Positions 39,875 through 49,480 are shown, counted from the stretch's first letter. The stretch: DNA of 64,000 bases from an uncultured Lachnospiraceae bacterium (GCA_902787715.1 CADAHQ010000007.1:63295-127294), one strand, 5' to 3'. Notes: generated by a model from the letters alone, not told the origin. Numbers and translations are program-made.

Positions 39875-42370
39875 TTATTCGTACTTCAGTTCCGTGACAA
39901 CGCTCAGCTTCTTGCTCTTTCGCATGGTGGAGAGGGACGCCAGGAACACGATTGCGGCAAATGCAGCCAAAAACGTCGGCGTGCTCTTCCAATCGAAGAG
40001 AATGTCAAACGGTACGCCCATGTAATAGAGCATTCCGGTGACCAGGCGGTTTACAAGAAGCGAGAACGGAATCGCGATGGCGACCGCGATGGCCACACAA
40101 AGCATGCTCTCCGTTAAGATCAGGCGCTTTCTCTTGCCGGCGTTCATTCCCACCGAAGCCATGACCGCGAACTCCTTGCGGCGCTGGTGGAAGCAAATGA
40201 CGATGTTGTTAAAGATTCCGATGGCCGAGATTGCGATGGCGATGTAGGAGAAAATGGAAATCAGGTCGACAATCATCGCGTTCTGATCCACATTGTTCTT
40301 CATCTCCGTGTCGCGGTCTTCATACGTTGCACCGTATCCGGCGAGCATAGCCTTGAAGGAATCCTCCGCAGCCTTCGGGTCACCCTTGACATTGAAGGTG
40401 ATGCTGCCTGCGTCGGCGGAGTGGTAAATGTTCTTCATCTCGTCCCGCTTGATGAGGATGAATTTGCCGCCGTTATAAAGCTTGCCGTCCGCAATCGCTG
40501 CGATCCGGAAGGTGTGCTTCGTACCGTTCAGCTCCACCGAGATGTTGTCGCCCTTAGAAAGTTTCCAGTCTCTCGCGAGGGCCGTCGTCATCACGATCGA
40601 ATCCGCAGTGTTCGTAAAATCCTCGTAATCCGCACGGTACGGCTCATCCTTTAGATGCATGTAAATGTTCCAGTCGGCGTAAGCCTTGGGCTGGACGCCC
40701 ATGATCATGAGATCGCGGTCCTCGTTCCGGCCGATGCAGAAGGACACCGGATTGATGCTTGCCGCATCCACATGCTCATTTTTCTCAAGCTCTGCAATGA
40801 TCTGCTCGGTAGTGTTCACATCCGAGGTCGACGGCAGAATGTTTTCGATGTCGAAGTCGTACTCCATCTCCTCGTAGGCCTCGACAACCACCTTCGTCAT
40901 GGTCACACCGGTGGAAGCACAGCACAGGATGCCGTTTAAGGAAATGACCAGAAGCACGATGTTGCTTATGAGAAGCTTCGAGGAACGGATGTTGTTGCAG
41001 GCGAGCCACATGTTGGTATTTCCGCGGAAAGCCTTGCAAAGCACATTCATAAAGCCCTTCACCAAAGCCGGTGTAAACAGGATGATTCCCACGTAGGAGG
41101 CTGTGGTCTCCAGGATGCTTAGGGGCGTGTAATCCTTGTGTGTGAAGGCGCTGGCAACGCCGGCACCAATCAAGAGAAGCACTCCCACAACCGCTTTCAC
41201 AACATGCTTCTTATGTGTATGCTCCACTCGGTTTAAGATGACATCCTTCGTCTCCAGCTTGCCGATTTTGCTCACCGGCTTCCATGCCGAAACCACAGAC
41301 ATCACTACGGCAAATGCCATTCCCAAGGCGATACATCCCCAGTCAATGGAGAACGGAAGGTAGATTCCGTAGTCCCTAAGAGGCGATACGTAGCGGCTCA
41401 CCGCGTAGAGGACGCCCTCTCCTAAGATGCATCCGACAACGCCGGCGATCAGGGCGTACACGACACTTTCGAGAAGCACGATGCGCTTCACCTGGCCCTT
41501 CGTGGAGCCCTGGCTTAGGAACGTTCCGAACACCGGAAGGCGTTCCGTGATAATCAACTTGAAGACACCGCTTATGATTAACGCGCTTACGATAACAACG
41601 ATTGCGAGCATGCAGCCAACCGACATGTACAAAGAGGACATATCGCCGAACACCGCCACGGTGTTCATAATGGAAGCCTTCACTGCGGTGTTCTTTTCGT
41701 TAAATTCCTTCACCGCATCTTTAATCTCGTCATCGGTGGCGTCCTTGCCGGCCTTCGCGGAAACGACCTTGGCGTACATCACGTTGTACGCGCCATCCGC
41801 GCCGGACTGCTCGTTCATCCACTCATACGGAACCACGACGCTGTAGCTTTCCTTCGTGTCGGTGTACAGCAGTCCGTCCGTAACCGCGATACCGCTCACT
41901 TTGAATTCCACCGGAATTCCGTAGACATTCATGGAAAGCGTATCGCCTACGCGCAGGTTATTTTCCTTTGCGGTCCGCTCCGAAATCACGCAGGTGGCTT
42001 CGTTCGTATTTTCGAACTTACCGCTCACCATCTTCAAATCGAAGCTCTTCCGACCGTGCAGGGATACATACGTTAATTTGTCATCTTTCGAGATAACTCC
42101 GGTTCCGGCGATCTCCCCCATGACCTGCGAAAGTCCGTCGCCGTCGAAGTCATTCTCCGTAAACCAGAAACCGTCCGCAGCATTCAGGGCCACATCGCGT
42201 CCCTCCGCTGCCTTTCTCCCGGGCTCCGTAAAACTGTCCGAGATTGTGTTCATCAGCCCCATGCAGGTAACCAGAAGCCCTGCGCTGATTGCGATGGAGA
42301 GCACCACCAGAATCAACCGGCTCTTCTTCTCCATCATGTTTTTTCGGATATACCGCAATAAAATTCCCAC
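39875..42370 (-). CDS. FtsX/MacB-fold ABC transporter permease
   Basis: The 831-residue protein has the typical double FtsX layout. TM1 (about 15-38) is followed by a large periplasmic-type MacB domain (about 45-245) and three TM helices (about 255-370). TM segments near 395-440 and 470-500 precede a second extracellular domain (about 510-690), with three final TM helices (about 700-815). It is the partner of the ATPase downstream. Such systems move peptides or lipoproteins or convert ATP hydrolysis into mechanical work outside; the substrate is unknown. Confidence 0.92.
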   Translation of the reverse strand: MGILLRYIRKNMMEKKSRLILVVLSIAISAGLLVTCMGLMNTISDSFTEPGRKAAEGRDVALNAADGFWFTENDFDGDGLSQVMGEIAGTGVISKDDKLTYVSLHGRKSFDLKMVSGKFENTNEATCVISERTAKENNLRVGDTLSMNVYGIPVEFKVSGIAVTDGLLYTDTKESYSVVVPYEWMNEQSGADGAYNVMYAKVVSAKAGKDATDDEIKDAVKEFNEKNTAVKASIMNTVAVFGDMSSLYMSVGCMLAIVVIVSALIISGVFKLIITERLPVFGTFLSQGSTKGQVKRIVLLESVVYALIAGVVGCILGEGVLYAVSRYVSPLRDYGIYLPFSIDWGCIALGMAFAVVMSVVSAWKPVSKIGKLETKDVILNRVEHTHKKHVVKAVVGVLLLIGAGVASAFTHKDYTPLSILETTASYVGIILFTPALVKGFMNVLCKAFRGNTNMWLACNNIRSSKLLISNIVLLVISLNGILCCASTGVTMTKVVVEAYEEMEYDFDIENILPSTSDVNTTEQIIAELEKNEHVDAASINPVSFCIGRNEDRDLMIMGVQPKAYADWNIYMHLKDEPYRADYEDFTNTADSIVMTTALARDWKLSKGDNISVELNGTKHTFRIAAIADGKLYNGGKFILIKRDEMKNIYHSADAGSITFNVKGDPKAAEDSFKAMLAGYGATYEDRDTEMKNNVDQNAMIVDLISIFSYIAIAISAIGIFNNIVICFHQRRKEFAVMASVGMNAGKRKRLILTESMLCVAIAVAIAIPFSLLVNRLVTGMLYYMGVPFDILFDWKSTPTFLAAFAAIVFLASLSTMRKSKKLSVVTELKYE

Positions 42371-42470
42371 TTTGTTTGCAACCTCCTATGGTTTTCTTTC
42401 GTTCATCTGACAGTCGCAAGTATACCGCGGCAATCTTAAACGGTACTTTACACAACATTAGAGTTGCATT

Positions 42471-42502
42471 AAAAACGGGCAAGAGTCGATTAACCCTTGC
42501 CC
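42471..42502 (-). terminator. Intrinsic terminator of the ricin-caspase operon
   Basis: GGGCAAG (42496-42502 on the minus strand) pairs with CTTGCCC (42477-42483), followed on the minus strand by a G and then TTTTT (42475-42471). It ends the AT-rich block. Confidence 0.7.
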
Positions 42503-42557
42503 ATTAGGTCTTCTATTCATTTTTATGATTCGTGAAGTTTTCTGAGGACATACACCT

Positions 42558-43307
42558 TTATCTGTTCTCAGCCGCCACCCTCCTGGCCGCATAATACTTT
42601 GGGGTTCCTTCCTCGAAGAAGCACCAAAAATCTTGTGGCAATTCAGAATCATCAACAACAATATTTTTGTCCAACAATTTGTTAGCAATTGCAACTGCAA
42701 GCGCTCCTTTTCTGGAGTCCTCTGCCTCAAGAACATATTTTAAAACATATGGAACCGCACCATCTATTTCAGCAAGCTGATTATACAAAGAAAGATTTTC
42801 TTCAATCAAATCGCAATCACTGTTTTCTGGCATTAACGGAGTATACTCATCTATAGTAGAGTACACCTTATTTCTAACGTCTTCATCATTCCAGTAGTTC
42901 GAATATGCCTTCATCGTGAATACATTCTGTTCGGGAAACAATTCATAAAAATCACCAAACGGATTCATGTATCCTGGCGTATGATAAACCTTATATTCGT
43001 TACAAGTCCTTTTTCCATTTGCATATTGGATTTCTATTAGTACAGAAACCGGCGCAGTCTCTATATCTACATTTCTGTTTTGATAATTCTTCCACGCTTT
43101 GTGAAGACATTTTTTTAAGACACGGATTGCCTCTTGATCTGCCGTCACAATGTGCTTATTGTCAACAACTGAAGTCAACTCAACAGATTTGATTTTCGCT
43201 ATAATAAAGTACTTTCTGTTGCAAAAGAACCAAACGCCAAGTAATACAACAACAAGGAAAAGGATAGTAACTATCATGGTGATCCAGCGTTTTCTATGTA
43301 ACACCAT
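42558..43307 (-). CDS. Membrane-anchored protein of unknown family
   Basis: A 249-residue protein with one N-terminal TM helix (about 9-29) and an outside domain. An SxxLT-type strand pattern (IKSVELTSVVDNKHIVTADQEA) precedes an alpha/beta region (about 55-150), and an Asp/Glu-rich helical C-terminal part carries an EDSRKGALAVAIANKLLDKNI HEAT-like helix. No family is recognised. It is the last gene of an AT-rich three-gene unit; its start is 8 bases after the previous stop, so it is co-transcribed with the ricin-caspase gene. Confidence 0.72.
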   Translation of the reverse strand: MVLHRKRWITMIVTILFLVVVLLGVWFFCNRKYFIIAKIKSVELTSVVDNKHIVTADQEAIRVLKKCLHKAWKNYQNRNVDIETAPVSVLIEIQYANGKRTCNEYKVYHTPGYMNPFGDFYELFPEQNVFTMKAYSNYWNDEDVRNKVYSTIDEYTPLMPENSDCDLIEENLSLYNQLAEIDGAVPYVLKYVLEAEDSRKGALAVAIANKLLDKNIVVDDSELPQDFWCFFEEGTPKYYAARRVAAENR

Positions 43308-43315
43308 AATCCCCC

Positions 43316-44152
43316 CTATTCAATATTTTGTTCAATCCTCTGACGTTGAACAACATATGCATCTTTATCACACATAACTTTTACATCTACAACTATAACA
43401 TATATCCACTCAGCATCATCATTCTGTGATAAAAAGCAATCCACTTCAACATAATCACTATCTGCCTTAGTCTTTTTAAGCTTATCAATTACCCTTTGCC
43501 TTGCATCAGCACATTTCTGCGCTGTTACATTGCAGTGCGCGTATCTCTCTCTGTTAAACTCTGAAATAGCCGTTATATGACCTTCCGCGTTCACCCAAAT
43601 GCGAAGAACATCATCCGTTTTCACATTATTCACATATAAAGAATACTGAGCATCGTAATACCCTCCTCGTTCATCATAGAAACATTCTGTCAGTTTATAA
43701 TCTTTGCTGTTATCTCGGTTTTCTTCTATATATTTCTGACACGTTCGAATGGCCACAGTTTCAGAGATTGCTTCATTTATGGGATTCGCAACCCCGACCT
43801 CGCTCCTTTTAAAGCCGCAAAACAGCTCGGAGTCACACAGATATAAATATTCTGTCCCTGCGTTATCAACAAACACATCATAAGTTCCGTATTTGCTCTT
43901 CCGCTGTGTAACAGCCTTCTCTTTCAGGTTTTCAGTACGGACATACGAAACATCTACAGTTTTATCTCCAACTTGAATGGTTTTGCTTTTATTCTTTTCT
44001 GCAGCTTTATCATAATAAGCGCTGTAGCCTAATCCATCATTGCTGTTTTCTTTTGACTTTTGAGTAATCTTAGTTGCAGCAATTGCTGTTCCACCCAAAA
44101 CCAACAATAGGATAAAACCACATATTGCAATCATCCTTTTATTATTTACCAT
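43316..44152 (-). CDS. Membrane-anchored protein of unknown family
   Basis: A 278-residue protein with an N-terminal TM or signal segment (about 8-26). A charged linker leads to a domain with repeated tyrosine-rich strands (VDVSYVRTENLK, YDVFVDNAGTEYLYLCDSELFCGFKRSEVG, YYDAQYSLYVNN, LRIWVNAEGHITAISEFNR). This resembles the PepSY/DUF-type folds in which each unit carries a conserved turn, but I cannot name it. It follows the secreted ricin-caspase gene by 13 bases and shares its AT-rich composition. Confidence 0.72.
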   Translation of the reverse strand: MVNNKRMIAICGFILLLVLGGTAIAATKITQKSKENSNDGLGYSAYYDKAAEKNKSKTIQVGDKTVDVSYVRTENLKEKAVTQRKSKYGTYDVFVDNAGTEYLYLCDSELFCGFKRSEVGVANPINEAISETVAIRTCQKYIEENRDNSKDYKLTECFYDERGGYYDAQYSLYVNNVKTDDVLRIWVNAEGHITAISEFNRERYAHCNVTAQKCADARQRVIDKLKKTKADSDYVEVDCFLSQNDDAEWIYVIVVDVKVMCDKDAYVVQRQRIEQNIE

Positions 44153-44165
44153 GACTCACACCTCC

Positions 44166-45311
44166 CTACTTAAGTTTTGTGTAAACATCTCCCTCATAGT
44201 ACAACAATCCTAAACTCTGGTAATAATTCGCATTATCAATACAAGCGCGAATTGTAGCCCCGGTTTTGGCCTTTTCAAAAAACTTTGTTGTCCATAAATC
44301 ACTGTCAGGTGTATAAACAGTTCGTGTCGTTCCCAACGCAAAATGGGCCCCTTTAGTAAATGCCATAGACACAAGGTTATATCCATTACAACTGACACCT
44401 GTACTACACCCGATGAACAATATACATTGCTCTTTTGCAAGCGCATTTTGTGACAAAAAAGAGAGTGAATAAACCTGTTCAGCATTATAACAACTATGAT
44501 CTGCTGTTATGTGGCCATTGTTCCCCCCACTTCCATTAAAATAACATATAGTCGCAAGCGGAACGTCATTAGCAGTTTCAAGACCATGTCCTCTAAAAAC
44601 CCATATCGTATCTGACTTTAAATAGTTGTAACTCCCCAAGGCAATATTATTAACCAAATGATATGGTTGATACCCCATATTGGAGCATGCAGATATGAAT
44701 GCACTCGCTGCCCCTCTTGAATCATAATACGAACCATCACCTTTAGGATAATAAAACGTATATATATCAGCATGCCCTTTTGTTACAGGTTCGAATGACC
44801 ATAAGGCATTCAATCCGTTTCCGAAAGACTGCATGTTTACCGTGTCATTGGCCAAGTCCCAAACCATATACCTCGATCCATTTTTGATTTGATAGGTTCC
44901 ACCATATTGTAACGAGGTTTCTCTAACAAGAGTAAACTTTTGGTAAGCAGCCGTGCTCATATGCGTCCAAATATCAACGTTACCATTTGTGATATCAAGC
45001 ACACGACCACTGTTGCTTTTTTTTGAATAGAACGTATATGATCCGTCCGAATTCCTCTCGGCACGCCACCTTTGTGCTGCCGTAGCATTAAACGTGTACG
45101 TCCAAACATCCGTTCCGTTCGCATCGGTTCCATTTTTGACATCCAAATATTTTCCATTGTAGACGTTCTTAATGTAATACACGGCGCCATTGACAATCCC
45201 CGGCACATCATTAGAATCAGCCTTTGCCTCTTGAGGTAAAAAAGAGAATATCACCGCAATCACCACAAGAACCATCATTACAAAGCAACATGTCTTTTTT
45301 CGTTTTTTCAC
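44166..45311 (-). CDS. Secreted ricin-type lectin plus caspase-like (clan CD) protein
   Basis: The 381-residue protein starts with GTG, 8 bases after AAAGGGGG. It has a signal peptide (1-31, cleavage near AKA-D). Residues 40-176 form a ricin B beta-trefoil (YYIKNVYNGKYLDV, AAQRW, AYQKF, ALWSF; three subrepeats). Residues 180-381 look like a clan CD/CHAT-type cysteine peptidase: His242 in WVFRGHG and Cys302 in ILFIGCSTG, with FALGTTRTV after. The pair of motifs fits the catalytic dyad, but activity is inference. It could be a sugar-targeted protease or toxin. The AT-rich composition sets it apart from the flanks. Confidence 0.72.
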   Translation of the reverse strand: MKKRKKTCCFVMMVLVVIAVIFSFLPQEAKADSNDVPGIVNGAVYYIKNVYNGKYLDVKNGTDANGTDVWTYTFNATAAQRWRAERNSDGSYTFYSKKSNSGRVLDITNGNVDIWTHMSTAAYQKFTLVRETSLQYGGTYQIKNGSRYMVWDLANDTVNMQSFGNGLNALWSFEPVTKGHADIYTFYYPKGDGSYYDSRGAASAFISACSNMGYQPYHLVNNIALGSYNYLKSDTIWVFRGHGLETANDVPLATICYFNGSGGNNGHITADHSCYNAEQVYSLSFLSQNALAKEQCILFIGCSTGVSCNGYNLVSMAFTKGAHFALGTTRTVYTPDSDLWTTKFFEKAKTGATIRACIDNANYYQSLGLLYYEGDVYTKLK

Positions 45312-45725
45312 AATAGCTACCCCCTTTACTGATAATTAAAAGGCTCATCATCAGCCTTTATACCCGTTTAACGAAACTAAAAAGTGGCTTAAATGCCAAA
45401 AGAAAACAACGGTAAGTTTATTTCCAAGCAATTGTTATGTCGTCTTTAATTTCTCATACTCCTTGGCAAATCCGGATAACGTAGTCAACAATCAGCTTGT
45501 CTAGTATCCTTCCGTTCCTTTTAGCATACCATATTATTCAAGCAATTTCAATAACTTTGTATAAAAACACGTGGTATTGCAAATGCAATACCACGTGCAC
45601 TCATTAATCTCTTATTTTATACCGGTATCGTTGATAGTCTACGCATTCCAACCATCTCAATTAGACAATTCGTAATGAATACTATTAGAACGATTGTTAG
45701 CTCCTCGGATTCCGCTTTATACAAC
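45312..45725. other. Non-coding leader region of the ricin-caspase operon
   Basis: There is no convincing ORF in these 414 AT-rich bases. A small AAAGGCT/AGCCTTT hairpin lies in the leader near 45338-45356, and the terminator of the VWA gene is at 45561-45597. No clear sigma-A promoter is visible for the operon. Confidence 0.5.
45561..45597 (-). terminator. Intrinsic terminator of the VWA gene
   Basis: CACGTGGTATTGCA and TGCAATACCACGTG arms form a perfect stem (45568-45597), followed on the minus strand by TTTTTAT. Confidence 0.85.
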
Positions 45726-46397
45726 TTATTTCTTCCCTCTCTTGTTGTAGTCCTCGCGGATCTCTTCGAGTGCGTCCTCGCAGTCGAAGGCTGCGCTCAT
45801 GGCAGCGGCGCTTTCGCATTTGCGGGCGCGGCTGACCATCTTGGACATTGCCGTGAAGTTGAGCATCGTTCCGGCGCTGTCGCACTCGTAGCGCACCGCA
45901 CGGTTGGCCGCGACGCCGAACCGGCCGGCCACCTCGACAGCGTCGATGTTGGCGCCGAGGAAGATGAACTCCCAGCCCGCTTCCTTCTGCTGCTCCACCA
46001 TCTTCTTGACCTTGGCGTAGTCGTACTCTTTGCTTGCATTTTCCATGCCGTCGGTGGTGATGATGAACAAGGTCTTCTCCGGCACATCCTCTTCGCGGAT
46101 GTATTTGTGGACGTTGCGGATGTGGTGAATGGCTCCGCCCACCGCGTCCAGAAGCGCCGTGCAGCCGCGCACGAAGTATTCCTTCTCCGTGATGGGCGCG
46201 ATCTCCGCAATCGGCTTGCGGTCGTGCAGCACGTCGATGCGGTCGTCGAAGAGCACCGTCGAGAAGAGCGCCTCGCCCTCTTCCTTCTTCTGCTTCGCGA
46301 GCATCGAATTGTAACCGCCGATGGTGTCGGCCTCAAGGCCTCCCATGGAACCGCTTCTGTCCAAAATGTAGATAATTTCCGTTAAACCCTTTTTCAT
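45726..46397 (-). CDS. VWA-domain protein, cytosolic
   Basis: The start is the ATG at 46397 (AGAGG upstream); the longer frame to 46451 is an Arg/Lys-rich untranslated stretch. The 223-residue protein is essentially one von Willebrand A domain: MIDAS DRSGSMGG near residue 13, the conserved Thr in RGCTALLDAVG and the Asp in IITTDGMENAS. It has no signal or TM segment. Similar stand-alone VWA proteins in Firmicutes sit near tellurite/stress or AAA ATPase genes, but no partner is seen here. Confidence 0.88.
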   Translation of the reverse strand: MKKGLTEIIYILDRSGSMGGLEADTIGGYNSMLAKQKKEEGEALFSTVLFDDRIDVLHDRKPIAEIAPITEKEYFVRGCTALLDAVGGAIHHIRNVHKYIREEDVPEKTLFIITTDGMENASKEYDYAKVKKMVEQQKEAGWEFIFLGANIDAVEVAGRFGVAANRAVRYECDSAGTMLNFTAMSKMVSRARKCESAAAMSAAFDCEDALEEIREDYNKRGKK

Positions 46398-46520
46398 AAG
46401 TTGCCTCTCTTTCCGCCGCCTGCGCGGCCTGCTTTTTTCTTTCTGAGGCAACTATATCATGTCGAAAGGCCCGCGTGGTCGCCCCGCAGGCGACATTTAA
46501 AACCGGCCCTTGTTCCGCAT

Positions 46521-47435
46521 CTATTGCGGCAAATCCTCCCCCGATTTCAACAGCGCTTCCACCTCCGACAGTCTCGGTGGATTCAACGGCAGCGGGAACC
46601 GCGAGATGGCGATGCCCGAGCAGGCGCTTGCGAAGCGCACAAGCTCGCGGTCGTTCATGCCCTTTAACAAGCCGTACACGCAGCCGGCCTTGAAGGTGTC
46701 TCCGGCGCCGAGAGTGCTCTTCACCGTGACCTTGAAGGGCTTCATCCGCTGAACCGGCTCGCCCTTGCGGCCGAACAGCATCTCGCCCCCGCCCTGCGTG
46801 ATAATCGTAAGGCCGTCCGTCTCCGCCTGCATCAGCGCAAGAATCTCCTCTGCGGGCATGCCCGCGTAATGCTGCGCTGTACATTCCTTGGACACGACGT
46901 TAACCGCCGCAAAACGGTGCAGGTCCGAATCGTGGGGGCAGTCGATGGTCACGTACGGGATGCCCAGCTTTCGGCAGATCTCCGCGGCGCGCATCGTCGC
47001 CTCCCCGAAGAACGGGTCGATGGCTGCGACTTTGCAGCCCGCTACGTCCTCTTCCTTCGGGATGTTCCACCAGCGCTCTCCCGAGGAAAACAGCGTCTGA
47101 AACCGCCCCATGGGAGACCGCACAAGCCCCGCAATCACGACGTAGTCCATGACGCCGGCCGTATCCTCCGGATAATGCAGCAGCGACAGGTCCACCCTCG
47201 TCCCTGCATAAAACTCCCGAAGCATCGGCGCCACTTCCGTCCCGATCCACGTTCCGTCCATGCGAACGGAGACGCCGAGAGAATTCAGCACAGTCGCCGC
47301 CGTGCCGGTCTCGCCGCCGGGCAGAAAATACTTCGCCTCAATCTCCGCATACTCATCCGGCTTCAAAAAGCCGTCCCGAAGAAGAAACGAGTGGGTTCCC
47401 AAAATCTGGCCGAAAAGATAGACATCCGGTTGCAT
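46521..47435 (-). CDS. PfkB-family carbohydrate kinase
   Basis: A 304-residue kinase starting 7 bases after AAAGGAGG. It has the N-terminal Gly-rich region (FLPGGETGTAATVLNSLGVSVRMDGTWIG) and the C-terminal PfkB signature TLGAGDTFKAGCVYGLL with catalytic Asp. It phosphorylates a sugar or related alcohol with ATP; the substrate is not predictable. It lies 14 bases after the 47450-48796 gene. Confidence 0.92.
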   Translation of the reverse strand: MQPDVYLFGQILGTHSFLLRDGFLKPDEYAEIEAKYFLPGGETGTAATVLNSLGVSVRMDGTWIGTEVAPMLREFYAGTRVDLSLLHYPEDTAGVMDYVVIAGLVRSPMGRFQTLFSSGERWWNIPKEEDVAGCKVAAIDPFFGEATMRAAEICRKLGIPYVTIDCPHDSDLHRFAAVNVVSKECTAQHYAGMPAEEILALMQAETDGLTIITQGGGEMLFGRKGEPVQRMKPFKVTVKSTLGAGDTFKAGCVYGLLKGMNDRELVRFASACSGIAISRFPLPLNPPRLSEVEALLKSGEDLPQ

Positions 47436-47449
47436 CTCCGAATCCTCCT

Positions 47450-48796
47450 TTATGCCGGTTGAGCCAGCAGCGGCTCCCCGTGGTCGTACAGCGCCTCGTT
47501 GATGACGCTTAAATCATACACACCGTTGTCGATGAAAAATTCCACAATCAAGTCAAACCGACTACTCGGCGAAAGCGCAAAGCCTGCTCGCGCGAGCATG
47601 TCCTTCGTCTCGTCCAGCGACAGACGCAATGCCAAGGCAAATGCCACCGCCGTCGGCTTCTTCGGCCGATACTCCGCGTTGCTGCGGATCTTCGAAAAAA
47701 GCTTCCGGTCCGCGCCAGCGCGCTTGTAAACTTCCGCATCCGTGTAGCCGCGCTCGTCAATTATCCGCAGTAAGCTCTGCTGCCAGGTCTCACCGACCTG
47801 CGCCACCGCCTCCTGAAGCGTGCGCTTGCGGGCTGCCGCCTGTTGCGGCGCTGCGTCTGCGCAAACGTCAGCGCAAACCTCGTTCATGCAGGCGAGGCCG
47901 GGCGCTGCCGCAGTTTCTTCCAAGAATTCCGGTGCAGCCGCATCTTCCAGAAACTCCGGTGCAGCCTCATCTTCCTCCGAAGATGCCAATGCCGCCTTAT
48001 CCTCCGAAGACTCCAAAGCAACCGCATTCGCGCAGGATTCTTTCCGCGCGGATGATTTGGCCTTCCTCTTCGCAAAGCCAAGGGACATTTTCGCGCCGTT
48101 GTTCTCCATGGAATGCGTCTGCATCGCGTCGGCCTTTGCGCCGACGAAAGCCGCGGCGGCCATCTGCGATTGCATGAGCGCGGCTGGCATTCCGGCAGAC
48201 GCTCCCGTAGGCATCGCTGCCGACATCGCGGCCGACTCCGCTGCCGCGGGCACGAAATTCTTCCGCAGGAATTCCTTCAAGGCGTCGCGTAAGCGCTTGC
48301 GCTCTGCCTCCGGGATGGCCGGCTCATCCGGGGCTTCCCCGGGCTCCTCCGGGCCGCTTCCAGCCTCGCCCTTTAAGGCAACGCAAAAAGCCTCGAACTC
48401 CCGCTGCTTCTCGTAGGAAGCGAATGTGAATTCCTGAATCTTCCCGCGGTCATTCTTCCAGTACAAAAACAACCACGGGCCGCGGCCGCCGCTCTCAAGG
48501 TGCTCCTCGCGGGCCCGCGCCGTGCCGCCGCACAAAAGGGAAAACATCGTATCCCACTCCGTTTCGGACAGCTCCTTCGTGCCCGTCACCGTCGCATCGG
48601 ACTCCGATAAAGGCCAGTGATCACCCTCGCGCTTCTCGTGGTAAAAAAGCAGTTTGTCCCCTTCGGTGTAGAAGCGGTACCGCTGAAATTCGGGCGGATA
48701 GGTCGAGGAATCGTAGGTGAAATAAAACTGCAAAACGTCCTCTTTCGCGACATCCTTCCCGACGACAAATTCTTTTTTCAACAATCCGAACAACAT
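47450..48796 (-). CDS. Two-domain protein of unknown function with conserved C-terminal helical domain
   Basis: The 448-residue protein has an N-terminal domain (1-150) that reads like a PH-like/DUF fold (FYFTYDSSTYPPEFQRYRFY, WKNDRGKIQEFTFASYEKQREFEAF). A long Ala/Glu/Met-rich low-complexity linker (about 160-330) follows. The C-terminal helical domain (about 335-448: LLRIIDERGYTDAEVYKRAGADRKLFSKIR, ARAGFALSPSSRFDLIVEFFID) is shared, as a stand-alone module, by many Firmicutes proteins annotated as HTH-like, often fused to macro or VWA domains. The VWA gene is two genes downstream, so a functional link is possible. Confidence 0.75.
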   Translation of the reverse strand: MLFGLLKKEFVVGKDVAKEDVLQFYFTYDSSTYPPEFQRYRFYTEGDKLLFYHEKREGDHWPLSESDATVTGTKELSETEWDTMFSLLCGGTARAREEHLESGGRGPWLFLYWKNDRGKIQEFTFASYEKQREFEAFCVALKGEAGSGPEEPGEAPDEPAIPEAERKRLRDALKEFLRKNFVPAAAESAAMSAAMPTGASAGMPAALMQSQMAAAAFVGAKADAMQTHSMENNGAKMSLGFAKRKAKSSARKESCANAVALESSEDKAALASSEEDEAAPEFLEDAAAPEFLEETAAAPGLACMNEVCADVCADAAPQQAAARKRTLQEAVAQVGETWQQSLLRIIDERGYTDAEVYKRAGADRKLFSKIRSNAEYRPKKPTAVAFALALRLSLDETKDMLARAGFALSPSSRFDLIVEFFIDNGVYDLSVINEALYDHGEPLLAQPA

Positions 48797-48850
48797 CTTC
48801 CCATCTCCCCTTTACGCATGCATTTTACGCTCATCCGACCGAATCAATTA

Positions 48851-49480
48851 TCAATATCCGAGCTCGTCGTTCACCAAAATCACGTGGATGCGGCCTTCGT
48901 GGCGCGAAAACCGCGTGATCAGGATCTGGCAGCAGATGGTGTCCGGCGACTTGCAATTCATGCAGGCGCCGGTGCGGGTGCACGGCGTGGAAAGCCCGAA
49001 GCGCTGGGCGTTGATCGGCGCAGCGACGTTGCGGGCGCGCTTCATGGCGCTGTCCACATCAGGGCAAATCTTGTTCATGCTGACGATGAAAACGACGTAT
49101 TTCGGGCCCTGAGCAATGGCGGATACGCGATTCGCATTGCCGTCCACATTAATCAAAACGCCGTCCTCGGTCATAGCGTTGGCGCTGGAGATGAAGTAGT
49201 CCGCATCGTAGGTCGCAAGCATTGCCTCCCGCTTGTTGGGCGTGGCATCGCGGTCGATGAAATCGAATCTGCCGCTGCGCAGCGCATCCGTAAGGCCGAT
49301 TTCAGCCGCGCTCATGCAGCCGCCCATACCGACGCTGGCCCCCTCGGGAATCAGCTCAAGCGCCATCTGCAGCGCCTCCTCCTTAGTCTCTGCGTAGTAG
49401 CCCGTCATGTTGCGGGACTCCAGCCCCTTGATTACCCGCTCCGCCAACAGGCGGTTTCTCTTCTTCGTCATCTCGTTCAT
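48851..49480 (-). CDS. LUD-domain protein (LutC/YkgG-like)
   Basis: The start is the ATG at 49480 with GGAGGT upstream, chosen over a GTG at 49489. The 209-residue protein is a single LUD domain (VGMGGCMSAAEIGLTDAL, RFDFIDRDATPNKREAML, YFISSANAMTEDGVLINVDGNANRVSAIAQGPKYVVFIVSMNKI). A cysteine-rich stretch follows (CTRTGACMNCKSPDTICCQ). It is often annotated as a lactate utilisation protein, but LutA and LutB are absent, so the role is unclear. Confidence 0.88.
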   Translation of the reverse strand: MNEMTKKRNRLLAERVIKGLESRNMTGYYAETKEEALQMALELIPEGASVGMGGCMSAAEIGLTDALRSGRFDFIDRDATPNKREAMLATYDADYFISSANAMTEDGVLINVDGNANRVSAIAQGPKYVVFIVSMNKICPDVDSAMKRARNVAAPINAQRFGLSTPCTRTGACMNCKSPDTICCQILITRFSRHEGRIHVILVNDELGY

